Part shown: positions 8,833 through 17,653 of the stretch, piece by piece | Numbering within the stretch: position 1 is the stretch's first letter | Layout of the letters: each line of letters starts with the position of its first letter | NCBI RefSeq assembly: GCF_008124785.1 | Contig: NZ_VNHU01000003.1 | Location: forward strand, 1-64,000 | From: Aquimarina intermedia | Lineage (GTDB): Bacteria > Bacteroidota > Bacteroidia > Flavobacteriales > Flavobacteriaceae | Reading direction: 5' to 3' | DNA: 64,000 nucleotides | Program-made: the position numbers and the translations under genes | The notes under the pieces: model-generated | What the model was told of the DNA's origin: nothing | The model's input: only the letters and a program-made list of their open reading frames with translations | Database searches by the model: none

Positions 8833-10062
8833 TTAACTTCTACTTCGGGCCGACCTAGCGTTAGTATCCTTGGTCGATGATCTTGTAGAAGATGCTCTGT
8901 TTGTTCTCTTTTGTCCTTTTGCATTTCTGTTTACAGTACTAGACCGTTTACTTCGTGTAACACGCTCATTCGATTTAGATGGTGCACGATTGCCTTTATA
9001 AGAAGGACGATGCGTAGAGCGATTTGTTACAGAAACTTCTCTTTTTTTTGAGGCATTTTTAGTATTTCTCTTATAAACTCTACTTGAACTTGCATTTGCT
9101 GTTCTTGATGCAGCACTTCGTTGTCTATTCACAGTAGATTTATAATTACGGCCTTCGTTTGCTTTTGAATTGCTTGAACGGCTCGCAGAAGCTTGCTTAT
9201 TGGTATTACTACGACTACGCGTATACCTTTTAGAAGCATCAGAACGTTGTTGTTTTACAGTGTTATTAGTCCTACTTCGTGAATTTGCGGCATAATATCG
9301 ATCATTTCTCTTTTGAGATTGCACCCTTCTGCTTCTATCTTGGTAAGCAACTTTTCTAGCTGACTTAAGATGTGCTCCCCGATTATAATGACTTACACGT
9401 TGAGAAGGACGATAATAGGTTCTTGATCGATAAGGGTTTCTATAATATCCTTTATTGTATGATTCTCTGTAAACTTTATATGAATATCTATATGGATTAT
9501 AATACCTACGATATGGACGCTCATATACTATACATCTGGAAACTACCGGTACGGTAAAATAGGCATGATGAGGGCGATATACATAATGTCTGTTGTATCT
9601 GTTGATGTAGCCGGTAACATTTACATAATGGCCATATCTATTATAATTTACATACAATCCACCCAAACGTGCTACACGACCGTAACGATTATATGTTATA
9701 TACACATCTCCTGCCTGTGTAATTCTTCCGTAATAGTCATAAAAAATCGGAACGTTTTCGACCTGTACAACAGCACCATAATCATCATACTGTACATAAG
9801 GATCATAATTGTAACCAGAGTTAAAACTTATGTTAACACCAGGGCGATTTACCGATATGCTAACATTACCGCCTCGGTGTGCACTTGGTAGATAAAAGTC
9901 AAACTGACCATCAGGATATATCGAAAATTCTACCCCACCTTCAGAAAAAATGAAAGAATTATTATTTCTTGTCACATAGCTTGATGTCGCACTCTCAGTA
10001 TTTGCGTTAATGCTTGGGGTCATTAGAAGGACACCTGTTAAAAGTAAAATAAAATTTCTCAT
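8833..10062 (-). CDS. Secreted protein with 16-residue YNRYGR repeats and a basic tail
   Basis: A 409-residue protein with a signal peptide (residues 1-20, ending INA). Residues 39-59 read SEGGVEFSIYPDGQFDFYLP. From residue 92 to 157 there are five repeats with an exact 16-residue period (Tyr 92, 108, 124, 140 and 156), of the form Y-[ND]-x-Y-G-R-[VI]-x-x-x-G. Residues 160-225 are very rich in Tyr and Arg, and 225-409 are a low-complexity Arg/Ser/Asn/Lys tail of high positive charge. The repeat unit recalls RHS YD repeats but is shorter. No enzyme motif is seen. The gene at 11314-11922 is a shorter paralogue. The basic tail could bind polysaccharide, DNA or the cell surface; this is inference. 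Confidence 0.75.
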   Translation of the reverse strand: MRNFILLLTGVLLMTPSINANTESATSSYVTRNNNSFIFSEGGVEFSIYPDGQFDFYLPSAHRGGNVSISVNRPGVNISFNSGYNYDPYVQYDDYGAVVQVENVPIFYDYYGRITQAGDVYITYNRYGRVARLGGLYVNYNRYGHYVNVTGYINRYNRHYVYRPHHAYFTVPVVSRCIVYERPYRRYYNPYRYSYKVYRESYNKGYYRNPYRSRTYYRPSQRVSHYNRGAHLKSARKVAYQDRSRRVQSQKRNDRYYAANSRSRTNNTVKQQRSDASKRYTRSRSNTNKQASASRSSNSKANEGRNYKSTVNRQRSAASRTANASSSRVYKRNTKNASKKREVSVTNRSTHRPSYKGNRAPSKSNERVTRSKRSSTVNRNAKGQKRTNRASSTRSSTKDTNARSARSRS

Positions 10063-10251
10063 ATCTATTGATTTAGAAAGAACTAATCAGCTCTAAGTTC
10101 GTTAATTAGTAATCAAGCAGCGTGCCAAAAATTTAATCAACTGAAAAACAACTGCTTATGATTACTTGAGTCTGGATATAATTTTTTAATCGTGTTTTTT
10201 TACTTGTAATTTATAATTTTTTTAACTTTTTTTGTTAAAACTTGAAATTAT

Positions 10252-11226
10252 ATGTCATATAAGTTAAATGTTAAATCGAATTGGTTGCTTTTTATAATAC
10301 CACTATTGCCACTATTAATTTTTGGAGTTCCTGAAATCTATAATAGTATAGAGATCCATTACAGACGAATTGATGTTTTAGAAGAACGTACCGCGGAGTT
10401 AGAAGCGTTAAAAGAACTCAAAAATCCTGATCGTATTACAGAATCAAAAATAAAATCGCTTACTCCACAATTGAAATGGGAGCAGCGGAGCTTACACGGC
10501 AGTACCAAGGTGTTTTTACAAACTGCCGGGCTTTTCATTGTGTTAGCAGGAATGTTCTTGATAATGGCATGGGAATCATCTAAAATGAAAAATTTAAAAC
10601 TCAAAAACACTGGTTGGTCCGGTTCTCACAATTTTTCTGATCCTACTCAGGACACTATTGCTCAACAAATTGATTGGTCTCCTGCGAACTCCGGCGGGAG
10701 TAATTTTGTTTCTCATGAAATCAAACAAGTTTCATCTTCTATACTTAAAGTAAAAAAAACATCTACACTTAACCTTTTTGGCGGAGTTTTCTTCTTGGCG
10801 GGTCTTAATTATGTGGTATTGGCCTATTACTTCGCTTACATAGATGGTATTCTGGAGGAACAAAGTACTTTAAAAAATATGCAATTGTTTTTTAGAGAAG
10901 GAGGTGTTTTCCTTCTTCTTGGTGTAGTCTTTCTAGTAATGTTTGCGAGTACAGCAACTTTTAATAAGCAGTTGAATCGCTTTAAAAAAGGAAAGTTTAC
11001 AATTTCTTTCTCTGAAATTTATGCAATTCAATTGATAACCGAATTTGTCCAGAGTAGTGGAGGAAGTTCGGGATCCTATCTTAGTCATGAGCTGAATTTA
11101 GTTTTGACAAATGGTAATCGTATCAACATCATGGACCATGGGGTAAAAGCACACATAGAAGAAGACGCTATACTACTGGGTAAATTTCTAAATATACCAG
11201 TTTGGAATAAAATTTCGATCCTATAA
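10252..11226 (+). CDS. Uncharacterised membrane protein with four helices
   Basis: A 324-residue protein not recognised as a named family. Hydrophobic helices lie near residues 12-30, 88-106, 180-200 and 220-238. A coiled-coil-like charged segment (residues 40-65, IDVLEERTAELEALKELK) lies between the first two. The C-terminal 70 residues (LSHELNLVLTNGNRINIMDHG) look like a small soluble domain. It lies alone on the plus strand between the two secreted repeat paralogues and ends at a strong terminator shared with the second. A link with them is only suggested by position. Confidence 0.65.
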   Translation: MSYKLNVKSNWLLFIIPLLPLLIFGVPEIYNSIEIHYRRIDVLEERTAELEALKELKNPDRITESKIKSLTPQLKWEQRSLHGSTKVFLQTAGLFIVLAGMFLIMAWESSKMKNLKLKNTGWSGSHNFSDPTQDTIAQQIDWSPANSGGSNFVSHEIKQVSSSILKVKKTSTLNLFGGVFFLAGLNYVVLAYYFAYIDGILEEQSTLKNMQLFFREGGVFLLLGVVFLVMFASTATFNKQLNRFKKGKFTISFSEIYAIQLITEFVQSSGGSSGSYLSHELNLVLTNGNRINIMDHGVKAHIEEDAILLGKFLNIPVWNKISIL

Positions 11227-11260
11227 TTGAAGCGAGTGTAGCAACTTAATTCAAAAATAA

Positions 11261-11294
11261 AGCCCGTTATCCAGATCTGATAACGGGCTTTTTT
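11261..11294. terminator. Bidirectional intrinsic terminator
   Basis: AGCCCGTTATC (11261-11271) and GATAACGGGCT (11279-11289) form a perfect 11-base stem with a 7-base loop, followed by six T. It lies between convergent genes. An A-rich stretch on the left (AAAAATAA) lets it also serve the minus-strand gene. Confidence 0.85.
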
Positions 11295-11313
11295 GTGAAC
11301 AACTACAAAAGTT

Positions 11314-11922
11314 TTAATCATCATCGTATTCCTGTGTTTTCGATTTCTTGTGACAATTTTCATAGTGCTTTGACTTTTTCTTTTTCTTATGCTTTTTTGC
11401 GTTTATGTGGTCTCTGTTGTAACCATCAGTTCTCATATGCTTACAAACACGACGATGTATAGTACCCTCAGTAAAATTAATGGTGTTATATCGTGAATAA
11501 TACACCTGCATGCCTCCAATTTGTCTCACCAGACCCCTACGGTTATAAGCGACATCAATATTACCAATCTTTTTTACCCGATCAAATCTGTCATACGTTA
11601 TTCGGGTTGACCCTACACGTTTTAATCTCCCATACTGATCATAACGCATATAATTAGTGTCAGTTCCGTACATTGTGTTGTAACTATAAGAAGCTCTTCT
11701 GTTAGTTGCATGTGCATATCGCCTATCAAAGGCCGATTTTTTTAGTCGAATACTTCCATCAGAAAAAAGTTTAAAAACAGCGCCTTGTTCAAGTATCTTG
11801 AATCCCTGTGATCGATTGTTTTTAAACGTTGTTCGATCTTCATTGTGATCATTATGACCTTTTGCGAAGATCAAACTACCACTTGTCAGTAAAATAATGG
11901 TAAAAAGTATTAATTTCTTCAT
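11314..11922 (-). CDS. Secreted 16-residue repeat protein, short paralogue
   Basis: A 202-residue protein with a signal peptide (MKKLILFTIILLTSG, cut near residue 20). It has the same plan as the protein encoded at 8833-10062. A leading motif LEQGAVFKLFSDGSIRL (44-60) matches that protein's segment at 39-59. Four repeats follow with a strict 16-residue period (Tyr 94, 110, 126, 142), of the form Y-[ND]-x-[YF]-G-R-[LV]-x-x-[IV]-G. The tail (165-202) is rich in Lys and His (KKHKKKKKSKHYE), then ends in acidic residues. It lacks the long Arg/Ser tail of its paralogue. Function unknown; an envelope or surface role is inferred from the signal peptide. Confidence 0.75.
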   Translation of the reverse strand: MKKLILFTIILLTSGSLIFAKGHNDHNEDRTTFKNNRSQGFKILEQGAVFKLFSDGSIRLKKSAFDRRYAHATNRRASYSYNTMYGTDTNYMRYDQYGRLKRVGSTRITYDRFDRVKKIGNIDVAYNRRGLVRQIGGMQVYYSRYNTINFTEGTIHRRVCKHMRTDGYNRDHINAKKHKKKKKSKHYENCHKKSKTQEYDDD

Positions 11923-12071
11923 AATCCTATAGTTTAAGGTTGCGCCTACTCATTAGCATTTCGGCTTCCGCTACAGGAGATTTATTTTCAAATGATGTGC
12001 CAGGATTTTGACTACATCATGATAAAATATTTAAAATTATTACATTAATCTATAAATCAATTAATTACATC

Positions 12072-14852
12072 CTACAATTTTTCTTTCAAAAAGTGTCCGG
12101 TATATGATTTCTTAACTTTTACAATCTCCTCAGGAGTGCCTGTTGCAATAATATGTCCTCCATTTTTACCTCCATCAGGACCCAGATCAATGATATAATC
12201 TGCACATTTAATTAAATCTAAATTGTGCTCAATTACTAATACGGAGTGTCCTTTGACAATAAGCTCATTAAAAGATTTAAGTAGTTTTTTAATGTCGTGA
12301 AAATGCAAGCCTGTGGTGGGTTCATCAAATATGAATAAGGCTTTATCTTTGGTCGTACCTTTTACTAAGAAGGAGGCTAATTTAATACGTTGCGCTTCGC
12401 CTCCCGATAAAGTTGATGAACTTTGACCTAATTGAACATACCCTAACCCTACGTCTTGTAGCGGTTGCAGCTTTTTGGTAATCTTGGACTGGTCATGAGC
12501 AGTAAAAAAAGCAATAGCGTCATCTATAGTCATGCATAAAACATCATCTATATTCTTATCATGAAATGCAACTTCTAGCACTTCTTTCTTAAAACGCTTA
12601 CCATTACAGGTCTCGCATGTTAAGTGAACATCAGCCATAAATTGCATTTCGATGGTTACTTCGCCTTCGCCCTTGCAAGTCTCGCAGCGTCCACCATCTA
12701 CGTTAAACGAGAAGTGCTTTGGTTTATAATTACGTATGGTCGATAACTTTTGATTAGAGTACAATGCCCTAATATCATCATAAGCCTTTATGTAGGTAAC
12801 AGGATTAGATCGAGAGGAGCGACCTATCGGATTCTGATCGACAAATTCTACATGCTTGATATTACTGAATTTACCTTTTAATTCTGAAAACTGTCCAGCT
12901 TTCTCTCCGTAGCCTCCTAATTTCTTGAGTAAAGCAGGATAAATTATTTTTTTAACTAACGTACTTTTCCCACTACCTGAAACTCCGGTGACAGCCGTAA
13001 AGACGCCCAAAGGAATGGTTACGTCGATATTCTTTAGATTATTTTCCCGAGCTCCAAATACTTCAAGAAAATAGGGCGAAGTTCTACGAGTTTCGGGAAC
13101 TTCAATTTGAAATGCGCCATTTAAGTACTTTGCTGTTAACGAAGAAGCCTTTAAAATTTCATTATACGTTCCATAAGCGACCAATTTACCTCCGTGAGTA
13201 CCTGCTTCAGGACCAATGTCGATGATTTCATCTGCAGCTTTCATAATATCCTCATCATGCTCAACTACAATTACTGTATTACCCAGATCACGTAGAGACA
13301 GCAGAACCTGTATTAATTTTTCGGTATCTTTAGGATGCAAGCCGATACTGGGCTCATCCAAAATATACATAGAGCCAACCAGGCTACTTCCTAAAGAAGT
13401 AGCAAGATTAATTCGTTGCGACTCTCCACCGGATAAAGTGTTTGATTTTCTATTTAGCGTTAGGTAATCTAAGCCTACATTACTCAAAAAGCTAAGTCTG
13501 CTATTAATTTCTTTTAGAAGTCGTTTTGCTACCTGTGCGTCGAATTCATTAAGTTCCAGGTTTTGAAAAAACGGTATTAGCTCGTCCAAAGGTTTTTCTA
13601 CCAGATCTGTAATGGTGGTACCGGCAATTTTTACGTAGTTCGTTTCTGGTCGTAAACGTTTCCCGTTACAGCTTGAACAACGTGTTTTTCCTCGATAGCG
13701 CGATAACATCACACGATTTTGAATTTTATAAGCTTTTGCTTCTAATTCTTTGAAAAAACTGTCAATTCCTTCAAAATAACTATTTCCTTTCCAAAGTAAA
13801 TCCTTCTGACTTTCGGATAATTCGAAATAAGGTTTGTGTATAGGAAAATCAAACTTATAAGCAGATTTAACCAGTTGATCTTTGTACCAACTCATGCTTT
13901 CTCCCCGCCAGGGGAAGACAGCTTCTTCATAAATGCTCAAACCGGTATTGGGGATCACCAGATCCTCATCAATGCCTATGACATCACCATAGCCTTCACA
14001 CTGCGGACAAGCACCGTATGGATTATTAAAGCTAAAGAGATGTACATTGGGTTCAAGAAAGGTAATGCCATCAAGTTCGAATTTATTACTGAATTGGCGG
14101 AGCTTATTATCTTTTAAAGTTTCTATAAAACACGTGCCTTTTCCCTGAAAAAAAGCAGCATCAACTGCATCAGCCAATCGATTATAGAAATCCTCATCCT
14201 CTCTTTTTATAATACGATCAACTACCAGAAATAGTTCATCATTTTCTGTAACTTGAGCTTCCTCGATACGAACAACCTGATCGTTTACCTTTATTCGAGC
14301 ATACCCTTGTTGTTGTAAAACTTTTAGCTTTTCTTCTGTGGTTCTTCCTTCTTCCACAACTATGGTAGCTAACAGCAACATTTTTTCACCATCGTCAAAT
14401 TGCTTCACATAATTAATAATATCAGTTACTGTATCCTTTTTTACTTCATCACCAGAAACTGGCGAGTAGGTTTTACCGATACGCGCGTATAAAAGCTTGA
14501 GATAGTCATAAATTTCGGTGGTAGTACCAACAGTTGATCTGGGATTTGTAGAATTAACCTTTTGCTCGATGGCTATTGCGGGCGCGATACCTTTAATATA
14601 ATCAACTTTAGGTTTGTTTAAACGACCCAAAAACTGACGGGCATATGACGAAAGACTTTCTACATATCGCCGTTGTCCTTCTGCATACAAGGTGTCAAAA
14701 GCAAGGCTGGATTTACCGGAACCTGATAAACCAGTGATTACAACTAATTTATTGCGAGGGATCGCAACATCTAAATTTTTGAGATTATGAAGCCTGGCTC
14801 CTTTAATTAATATATTCTTTTTTGGATCTAAAGTTGTGATATCTTGAGTCAT
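12072..14852 (-). CDS. uvrA: Excinuclease ABC subunit A
   Basis: A 926-residue protein, the usual length for UvrA, the damage-recognition ATPase of nucleotide excision repair. It has two ABC ATPase modules: Walker A GLSGSGKS at residues 41-48 and GVSGSGKST near 630, with signatures [12 protein letters not shown] and [12 protein letters not shown]. Three zinc-binding cysteine sets are visible: [17 protein letters not shown] and CETCKGEGE with CETCNGKRF. The ATG at 14852 was preferred to one 8 codons upstream because TATCTTTG lies 21 bases before it. It is transcribed alone, divergent from the ECF sigma gene. No uvrB or uvrC is in the window. Confidence 0.97.
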   Translation of the reverse strand: MTQDITTLDPKKNILIKGARLHNLKNLDVAIPRNKLVVITGLSGSGKSSLAFDTLYAEGQRRYVESLSSYARQFLGRLNKPKVDYIKGIAPAIAIEQKVNSTNPRSTVGTTTEIYDYLKLLYARIGKTYSPVSGDEVKKDTVTDIINYVKQFDDGEKMLLLATIVVEEGRTTEEKLKVLQQQGYARIKVNDQVVRIEEAQVTENDELFLVVDRIIKREDEDFYNRLADAVDAAFFQGKGTCFIETLKDNKLRQFSNKFELDGITFLEPNVHLFSFNNPYGACPQCEGYGDVIGIDEDLVIPNTGLSIYEEAVFPWRGESMSWYKDQLVKSAYKFDFPIHKPYFELSESQKDLLWKGNSYFEGIDSFFKELEAKAYKIQNRVMLSRYRGKTRCSSCNGKRLRPETNYVKIAGTTITDLVEKPLDELIPFFQNLELNEFDAQVAKRLLKEINSRLSFLSNVGLDYLTLNRKSNTLSGGESQRINLATSLGSSLVGSMYILDEPSIGLHPKDTEKLIQVLLSLRDLGNTVIVVEHDEDIMKAADEIIDIGPEAGTHGGKLVAYGTYNEILKASSLTAKYLNGAFQIEVPETRRTSPYFLEVFGARENNLKNIDVTIPLGVFTAVTGVSGSGKSTLVKKIIYPALLKKLGGYGEKAGQFSELKGKFSNIKHVEFVDQNPIGRSSRSNPVTYIKAYDDIRALYSNQKLSTIRNYKPKHFSFNVDGGRCETCKGEGEVTIEMQFMADVHLTCETCNGKRFKKEVLEVAFHDKNIDDVLCMTIDDAIAFFTAHDQSKITKKLQPLQDVGLGYVQLGQSSSTLSGGEAQRIKLASFLVKGTTKDKALFIFDEPTTGLHFHDIKKLLKSFNELIVKGHSVLVIEHNLDLIKCADYIIDLGPDGGKNGGHIIATGTPEEIVKVKKSYTGHFLKEKL

Positions 14853-14873
14853 AGTAAATACGCAGTGTACAGG

Positions 14874-14881
14874 CAAAGATA
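14874..14881 (-). promoter_or_regulatory. TAnnTTTG -7 element for uvrA
   Basis: CAAAGATA on the plus strand reads TATCTTTG on the minus strand, 21 bases before the uvrA ATG. No LexA-like operator was recognised in the gap. Confidence 0.5.
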
Positions 14882-15090
14882 AGCAATCCGTAATAAGATT
14901 AATAACGCACTTCGGGGATATGTGCAGTTAAATAAATTAACAAAAATGATTAGTTTTTCGCGCAGAGTTGCTATATTAGCCACCAGTATAACAACCCAAA
15001 ACTAAATAAATAGCCTATAGAATACCATTACTTTTTAAGTTTAACATAGCCCGAGCCCCAAGCTTGTTGGTACTAAAATTAAGTAAAGGT

Positions 15091-15675
15091 ATGAAAGAAT
15101 ACACGCTATCTGATGCGGTTTTGGTAAACCGTTATATTCAAGGAGATGAAGCTGCTTTAGCAACTCTAATAGAGCGCCATAAACAACGTATTTACAGTTT
15201 TATTTTTTCCAAAGTTTTTGACCGAGATATCTCTGAAGATATTTTTCAGGACACCTTTATTAAGGTTATCAAAACTTTAAAGAGAGGAAAATATAATGAA
15301 GAAGGTAAATTTTTACCTTGGGTAATGCGAATTGCACATAATCTTGTAATAGACCATTTCAGAAAAGGCAATCGCATGCCTAAATTTGAAGATAATGGAG
15401 AGTTTAGTATCTTTTCTGTAATTAGTGATAGTGATCTTAATGCCGAGAAACAACTCATTAAGGAGCAAGTAGAGGAGGAGCTGCGTAATCTGATTCAGGA
15501 GTTGCCAACAGATCAGCGAGAAGTGCTAATTATGCGAATGTATAAAGACATGAGTTTTAAAGAAATTAGTGATAAAACAGGCGTAAGTATTAATACGGCT
15601 TTAGGTAGAATGCGTTACGCATTAATTAATCTTAGAAAAGTAATTGATAAAAATAATATCGTCTTGACAAATTAA
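15091..15675 (+). CDS. ECF-type RNA polymerase sigma factor
   Basis: A 194-residue sigma-70 family protein of the extracytoplasmic function type, with only regions 2 and 4. Region 2 runs from about residue 25 to 95 (DIFQDTFIKVIKTLKRG, then FLPWVMRIAHNLVIDHFRK). Region 4 is at 130-185 (LPTDQREVLIMRMYKDMSF, then a helix-turn-helix at VSINTALGRMRYAL). The ATG at 15091 follows AAGTAAAGGT and gives the normal N-terminus; a frame extending to 15064 is less likely. No membrane anti-sigma gene follows. Instead a 49-codon gene begins 72 bases downstream. The regulon cannot be told from the sequence. Confidence 0.92.
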   Translation: MKEYTLSDAVLVNRYIQGDEAALATLIERHKQRIYSFIFSKVFDRDISEDIFQDTFIKVIKTLKRGKYNEEGKFLPWVMRIAHNLVIDHFRKGNRMPKFEDNGEFSIFSVISDSDLNAEKQLIKEQVEEELRNLIQELPTDQREVLIMRMYKDMSFKEISDKTGVSINTALGRMRYALINLRKVIDKNNIVLTN

Positions 15676-15747
15676 CATTTTGGAGAGACAATAAATAAGG
15701 TTTTACTGTCGTTATATTCTTAAATAACCCTAATTTAAGTTTATAAT

Positions 15748-15897
15748 ATGGCAAAATTTTACTTTAAAAACGCTCGTAAAAAAGATGAAGCGTATCTGCA
15801 ACCCCAAGAGCAGACTATTGATTTCTTACTCAATTACTCTAAATCGCTTAATGTAATCGAGGTAGGAACGCTTCAGTTTGAGACTTCGTTAAATTAA
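15748..15897 (+). CDS. Small protein (49 residues) downstream of the sigma factor
   Basis: An open frame of 49 codons, MAKFYFKNARKKDEAYLQPQ at the start, ending LQFETSLN. It has no signal peptide or membrane helix; the N-terminal third is basic and the rest helical. It is followed 11 bases later by a strong terminator, has sensible codon use, and is the only gene between the sigma factor and the convergent nth. Its place behind an ECF sigma gene suggests co-transcription, and a role as a regulator partner is possible, but this is inference. I recall similar short proteins in relatives but cannot confirm that here. Confidence 0.6.
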   Translation: MAKFYFKNARKKDEAYLQPQEQTIDFLLNYSKSLNVIEVGTLQFETSLN

Positions 15898-15907
15898 TTA
15901 ATAAAGA

Positions 15908-15937
15908 AAAAGACCTGTTTTATGCAGGTCTTTTTTT
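15908..15937. terminator. Bidirectional intrinsic terminator
   Basis: AGACCTG (15911-15917) pairs with CAGGTCT (15925-15931), extended by flanking A and T bases and followed by a run of T. It serves the small gene on the plus strand. Its loop and right arm include the last codons of nth on the minus strand, where TTTTTC also follows the stem. Confidence 0.8.
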
Positions 15938-16579
15938 ATGGTATTCGTTGAGCACGGTTTTTCTTCCGATAGTACTGGTTATAATATCTTTTGATAAATC
16001 CCATCCTCTGGCGGGAGAATATTCTCTACCATACCAAATCATTTGAAGATGCAAGTCGTTCCAGGATTCTTCTGGAAATAGACGTTTGGCATCTTTTTCT
16101 GTCTGTGTTACATTTTTTCCGTTAGTAAACCCCCAACGGTACATCAATCTATGAATGTGTGTGTCCACAGGGAAAGCCGGTACCCCGAAGGCTTGAGACA
16201 TGACAACACTCGCAGTTTTGTGACCCACGGCAGGTAACGATTCTAATGCCTCAAAACTCTGTGGGACTTCTCCATCATATTTGTCAATTAGAATATGGGA
16301 TAATCCATGAATGCCTTTGGCTTTCATCGGGCTGAGTCCAACCGGGCGAATGATATCTCTTATTTCATCAACCGTTAGGCGAATCATGGCATGTGGATTA
16401 TCTGCACGCTCAAATAACAACGGGGTTATTTGATTTACACGCACGTCGGTACTTTGAGCGCTCATGAGTACTGCTATCAATAAAGTATAAGGATCTTTGT
16501 GGTCCAAAGGGATTGGTATAGTGGGGTATAGGTCTTTTAGAGTTTTTATAACATACGCAACCTTTTCCTGTTTTGTCAT
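15920..16579 (-). CDS. nth: Endonuclease III-like DNA glycosylase without Fe-S cysteines
   Basis: A 219-residue base-excision repair glycosylase/AP lyase of the HhH-GPD family, which removes oxidised pyrimidines. The helix-hairpin-helix with catalytic lysine reads LESLPAVGHKTASVVM, and the catalytic aspartate lies in FPVDTHIHRLMYRWG. The C-terminal C-x6-C-x2-C-x5-C cluster that holds [4Fe-4S] in E. coli Nth is absent: that region reads YSPARGWDLSKDIITSTIG, and the whole protein has no cysteine. The ATG at 16579 was chosen over an upstream frame because TATTTTTG lies 27 bases before it. It converges on the sigma factor and small gene. Confidence 0.93.
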   Translation of the reverse strand: MTKQEKVAYVIKTLKDLYPTIPIPLDHKDPYTLLIAVLMSAQSTDVRVNQITPLLFERADNPHAMIRLTVDEIRDIIRPVGLSPMKAKGIHGLSHILIDKYDGEVPQSFEALESLPAVGHKTASVVMSQAFGVPAFPVDTHIHRLMYRWGFTNGKNVTQTEKDAKRLFPEESWNDLHLQMIWYGREYSPARGWDLSKDIITSTIGRKTVLNEYHKKRPA

Positions 16580-16606
16580 TTTATGTACTTTTAGGCTAAA
16601 ATTAAA

Positions 16607-16614
16607 CAAAAATA
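16607..16614 (-). promoter_or_regulatory. TAnnTTTG -7 element for nth
   Basis: CAAAAATA reads TATTTTTG on the minus strand, 27 bases before the nth ATG at 16579. It rules out the longer frame starting at 16609. Confidence 0.45.
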
Positions 16615-16653
16615 GAAATTTAGAGTAGTAAATTTCATAATCTATTGTATATC

Positions 16654-17106
16654 ATGACTACACTTAAAGAAGGAGATAAAGCTCCGGATTTTTCAGCTTT
16701 GGACCAAGATGGTAATACCATTACCCTACAAGATTTTAAAAATAAAAAACTGGTGGTATTCTTTTATCCCAAAGCAAGTACACCGGGATGCACTGCAGAA
16801 GCATGCAACCTAAAGGATAATTACGAGACTTTTAAAGCGCAAGGTTACGAAATTTTGGGCGTTAGTGCTGATAGTGCTAAGCGTCAGCAAAATTTTAAAA
16901 ACAAATACGAATTACCGTATCCATTATTAGCTGACGAAGAAAAGGAAGTCATTAATGCCTTTGGTGTTTGGGGACCTAAAAAATTTATGGGTAAAGAATA
17001 TGAAGGTATATATCGTACAACTTTTGTAATTGATGAGAAGGGTATTATAGAAGAGGTTATCTTAAAAGTAAAAACAAAGGATCACACAGCTCAAATTCTG
17101 AAATAA
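16654..17106 (+). CDS. bcp: Thioredoxin-dependent thiol peroxidase (Bcp/PrxQ type)
   Basis: A 150-residue peroxiredoxin that reduces hydrogen peroxide and organic peroxides using thioredoxin. The active site reads FFYPKASTPGCTAEACNLKD, with peroxidatic Cys46 and a resolving cysteine at 51, the atypical 2-Cys arrangement of PrxQ. The C-terminal part has GVWGPKKFMGKEYEGIYRTT and ends with residues of the thioredoxin fold. The ATG at 16654 is three codons inside the longest frame and gives the standard N-terminus MTTLKEGDKAPDF. It is divergent from nth, so an oxidative-damage repair gene and a peroxide-removing gene share a 74-base gap. Confidence 0.95.
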   Translation: MTTLKEGDKAPDFSALDQDGNTITLQDFKNKKLVVFFYPKASTPGCTAEACNLKDNYETFKAQGYEILGVSADSAKRQQNFKNKYELPYPLLADEEKEVINAFGVWGPKKFMGKEYEGIYRTTFVIDEKGIIEEVILKVKTKDHTAQILK

Positions 17107-17219
17107 TCAGTTTGTTAGGTAGAATTTTGATGTCGTATAATTGACGTGAGGCTTGAGAGAAGGGCAATTAAATTGCTGATTATGCGTTAATTGTTACATC
17201 AACCCTCAAAATCTACCCT

Positions 17220-17600
17220 ATGAATGCAAAAATAATTATGGCTATTAGAATAGCTTTTGGTTTAACTATTTTATTTTTTGGATGTAATAAACTTTTCTAC
17301 TTTATGGATCCTCCCGCTCCCGAAACCAAGGGAGCAATTTATTTTTTGAAAGCCCTCACCTCATCCAAGACAATGATGTTGGTGGCTATTGTAGAAGTTA
17401 CAGCTGGAATATCGTTATTAGTAAATAAGTTTACTGCGCTTATGATGGTGATTCTAATGAGCATTTCTGTCAATGCTTTTTTATATCATATCAAACTAGA
17501 TCCCAAAAACTGGTTTATAGGCGTGTCTTTGCTAGCAATGAATATAGTAATGTTATACTTTTATAAGGATTCCTATAAAGAACTGTTGCAATCAAAATAG
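17220..17600 (+). CDS. DoxX-like small membrane protein
   Basis: A 126-residue membrane protein with four hydrophobic helices (about residues 5-25, 50-68, 70-88 and 97-115), the size and topology of the DoxX/DoxD-like family. The segment IRIAFGLTILFFGCNKLF is typical of its first helix. Family members are linked to thiol and oxidative stress in some bacteria. The peroxiredoxin 113 bases upstream is on the same strand, which is suggestive but not proof of a shared role. A hairpin at 17610-17645 ends the unit. Confidence 0.75.
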   Translation: MNAKIIMAIRIAFGLTILFFGCNKLFYFMDPPAPETKGAIYFLKALTSSKTMMLVAIVEVTAGISLLVNKFTALMMVILMSISVNAFLYHIKLDPKNWFIGVSLLAMNIVMLYFYKDSYKELLQSK

Positions 17601-17609
17601 GTGTTAAAA

Positions 17610-17645
17610 ATAAAGGATGTACGAATAACCTTATACATCCTTTAT
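17610..17645. terminator. Hairpin between convergent genes, probable terminator
   Basis: ATAAAGGATGTA (17610-17621) and TACATCCTTTAT (17634-17645) form a perfect 12-base stem with a 12-base loop. On the minus strand TTTTTAACACC follows, so it best fits the gene ending at 17654. On the plus strand the T run is weak. Confidence 0.6.
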
Positions 17646-17653
17646 ACTTGTGC

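Noticed and set aside
9372..9891. Plus-strand frames rich in Tyr/Ile inside the repeat protein gene
   Set aside because: They are shadows caused by the repetitive Tyr/Arg codons of the minus-strand gene.
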